From Tritonibacter mobilis (GTDB lineage Bacteria; Pseudomonadota; Alphaproteobacteria; Rhodobacterales; Rhodobacteraceae), in the NCBI RefSeq assembly GCF_001681715.1, contig NZ_LNWY01000008.1, forward strand, positions 1-64,000: a stretch of DNA of 64,000 bases, given 5' to 3'. Under the pieces are notes generated by a model. The model made no database searches, was not told the DNA's origin, and worked only from the letters and a program-made list of their open reading frames with translations. Of the stretch, positions 63,877 through 64,000 are shown one piece after another (the stretch's first letter is position 1; every line of letters begins with the position of its first letter). A program made the position numbers and the translations under genes.

Positions 63877-64000
63877 CTAATCCGCCGCGCGGTAGAGTTC
63901 GGGCTGCACGTATTCGATCACAGGAGGGGTCTCATTTTCGAGAAGTGCGAATGCACGTTGAACCAGCATTTTATGGCGCTGACGCATCATGTGAACAGGA
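63877..64000 (-). CDS. Partial protein, C-terminal end only
   Basis: The minus-strand frame is open from the window edge to a TAG at 63877-63879 and reads MLVQRAFALLENETPPVIE then YVQPELYRAAD. The sequence looks coding: charged, helical, with biased codon use. Too little is visible to name a family, and the start lies beyond the window or at one of the in-frame ATGs near 63990. Confidence 0.55.
   Translation of the reverse strand, partial: PVHMMRQRHKMLVQRAFALLENETPPVIEYVQPELYRAAD

Overview
The window looks like chromosomal DNA of an alphaproteobacterium of the Rhodobacterales (Roseobacter-type). The basis is gene content and style: a PutA without an N-terminal DNA-binding domain next to a divergent Lrp-type PutR, a divergent class I phaC/phaZ pair, an LdtR-like MarR regulator, a compact SdhE, and moderately high GC. 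No rRNA or tRNA gene, CRISPR array or prophage was seen. Most of the window is housekeeping or ordinary accessory sequence, read on both strands in short operons.

Layout. 1-1.6 kb: the end of a glycine/leucine-rich repeat protein, a possible small membrane protein, and two decayed IS3-type transposase remnants. 1.6-11.2 kb: parE, a peroxidase-related CxxC protein, a DUF1007 protein with a NicO-type metal exporter, a MATE pump, an aspartate-type aminotransferase, then HTH protein, SdhE and LdtR-like regulator. 11.2-14.5 kb: a 0.5 kb non-coding stretch ending in a strong terminator, then gloA, thyA-folA, a cold-shock gene behind a perfect 20-bp palindrome, and an ArsC/Spx-like protein. 14.6-17.2 kb (minus strand): a four-gene bufferin-type RiPP operon made of a DUF2282 precursor, a DUF692 (MNIO) enzyme, a DUF2063 partner and DoxX. 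17.4-25.7 kb: thrS, three small enzymes, a DUF6151 protein, phaZ and phaC. 25.8-31.3 kb: a polar amino acid ABC transporter whose first permease lacks a normal start codon, then two TerB-like proteins with a PhnD-like protein lacking a signal peptide. 31.5-45.1 kb: valS, an orphan molybdenum hydroxylase large subunit overlapping a DUF2235 hydrolase, GNAT, hydrolase, thioesterase, divergent metF/metR, an inositol-monophosphatase-type enzyme, a GFA-family protein and a rhomboid protease. 45.2-51.3 kb: putA/putR, a TPR protein and an AI-2E family permease.

51.3-63.7 kb is the most interesting accessory block. A minus-strand operon encodes an acetylpolyamine-amidohydrolase-like enzyme, a ThDP enzyme, an M20 deacylase, a hydroxylysine-kinase-like APH kinase and an AGXT2L-like class III PLP enzyme. 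It diverges from a GntR/FCD regulator and a complete peptide-type ABC transporter. Two palindromes lie between the divergent units. I infer a catabolic route for an acylated hydroxy-amine: import, deacylation, O-phosphorylation, then PLP-dependent phospho-elimination. The two best candidates for a notable system are this cluster and the bufferin operon.
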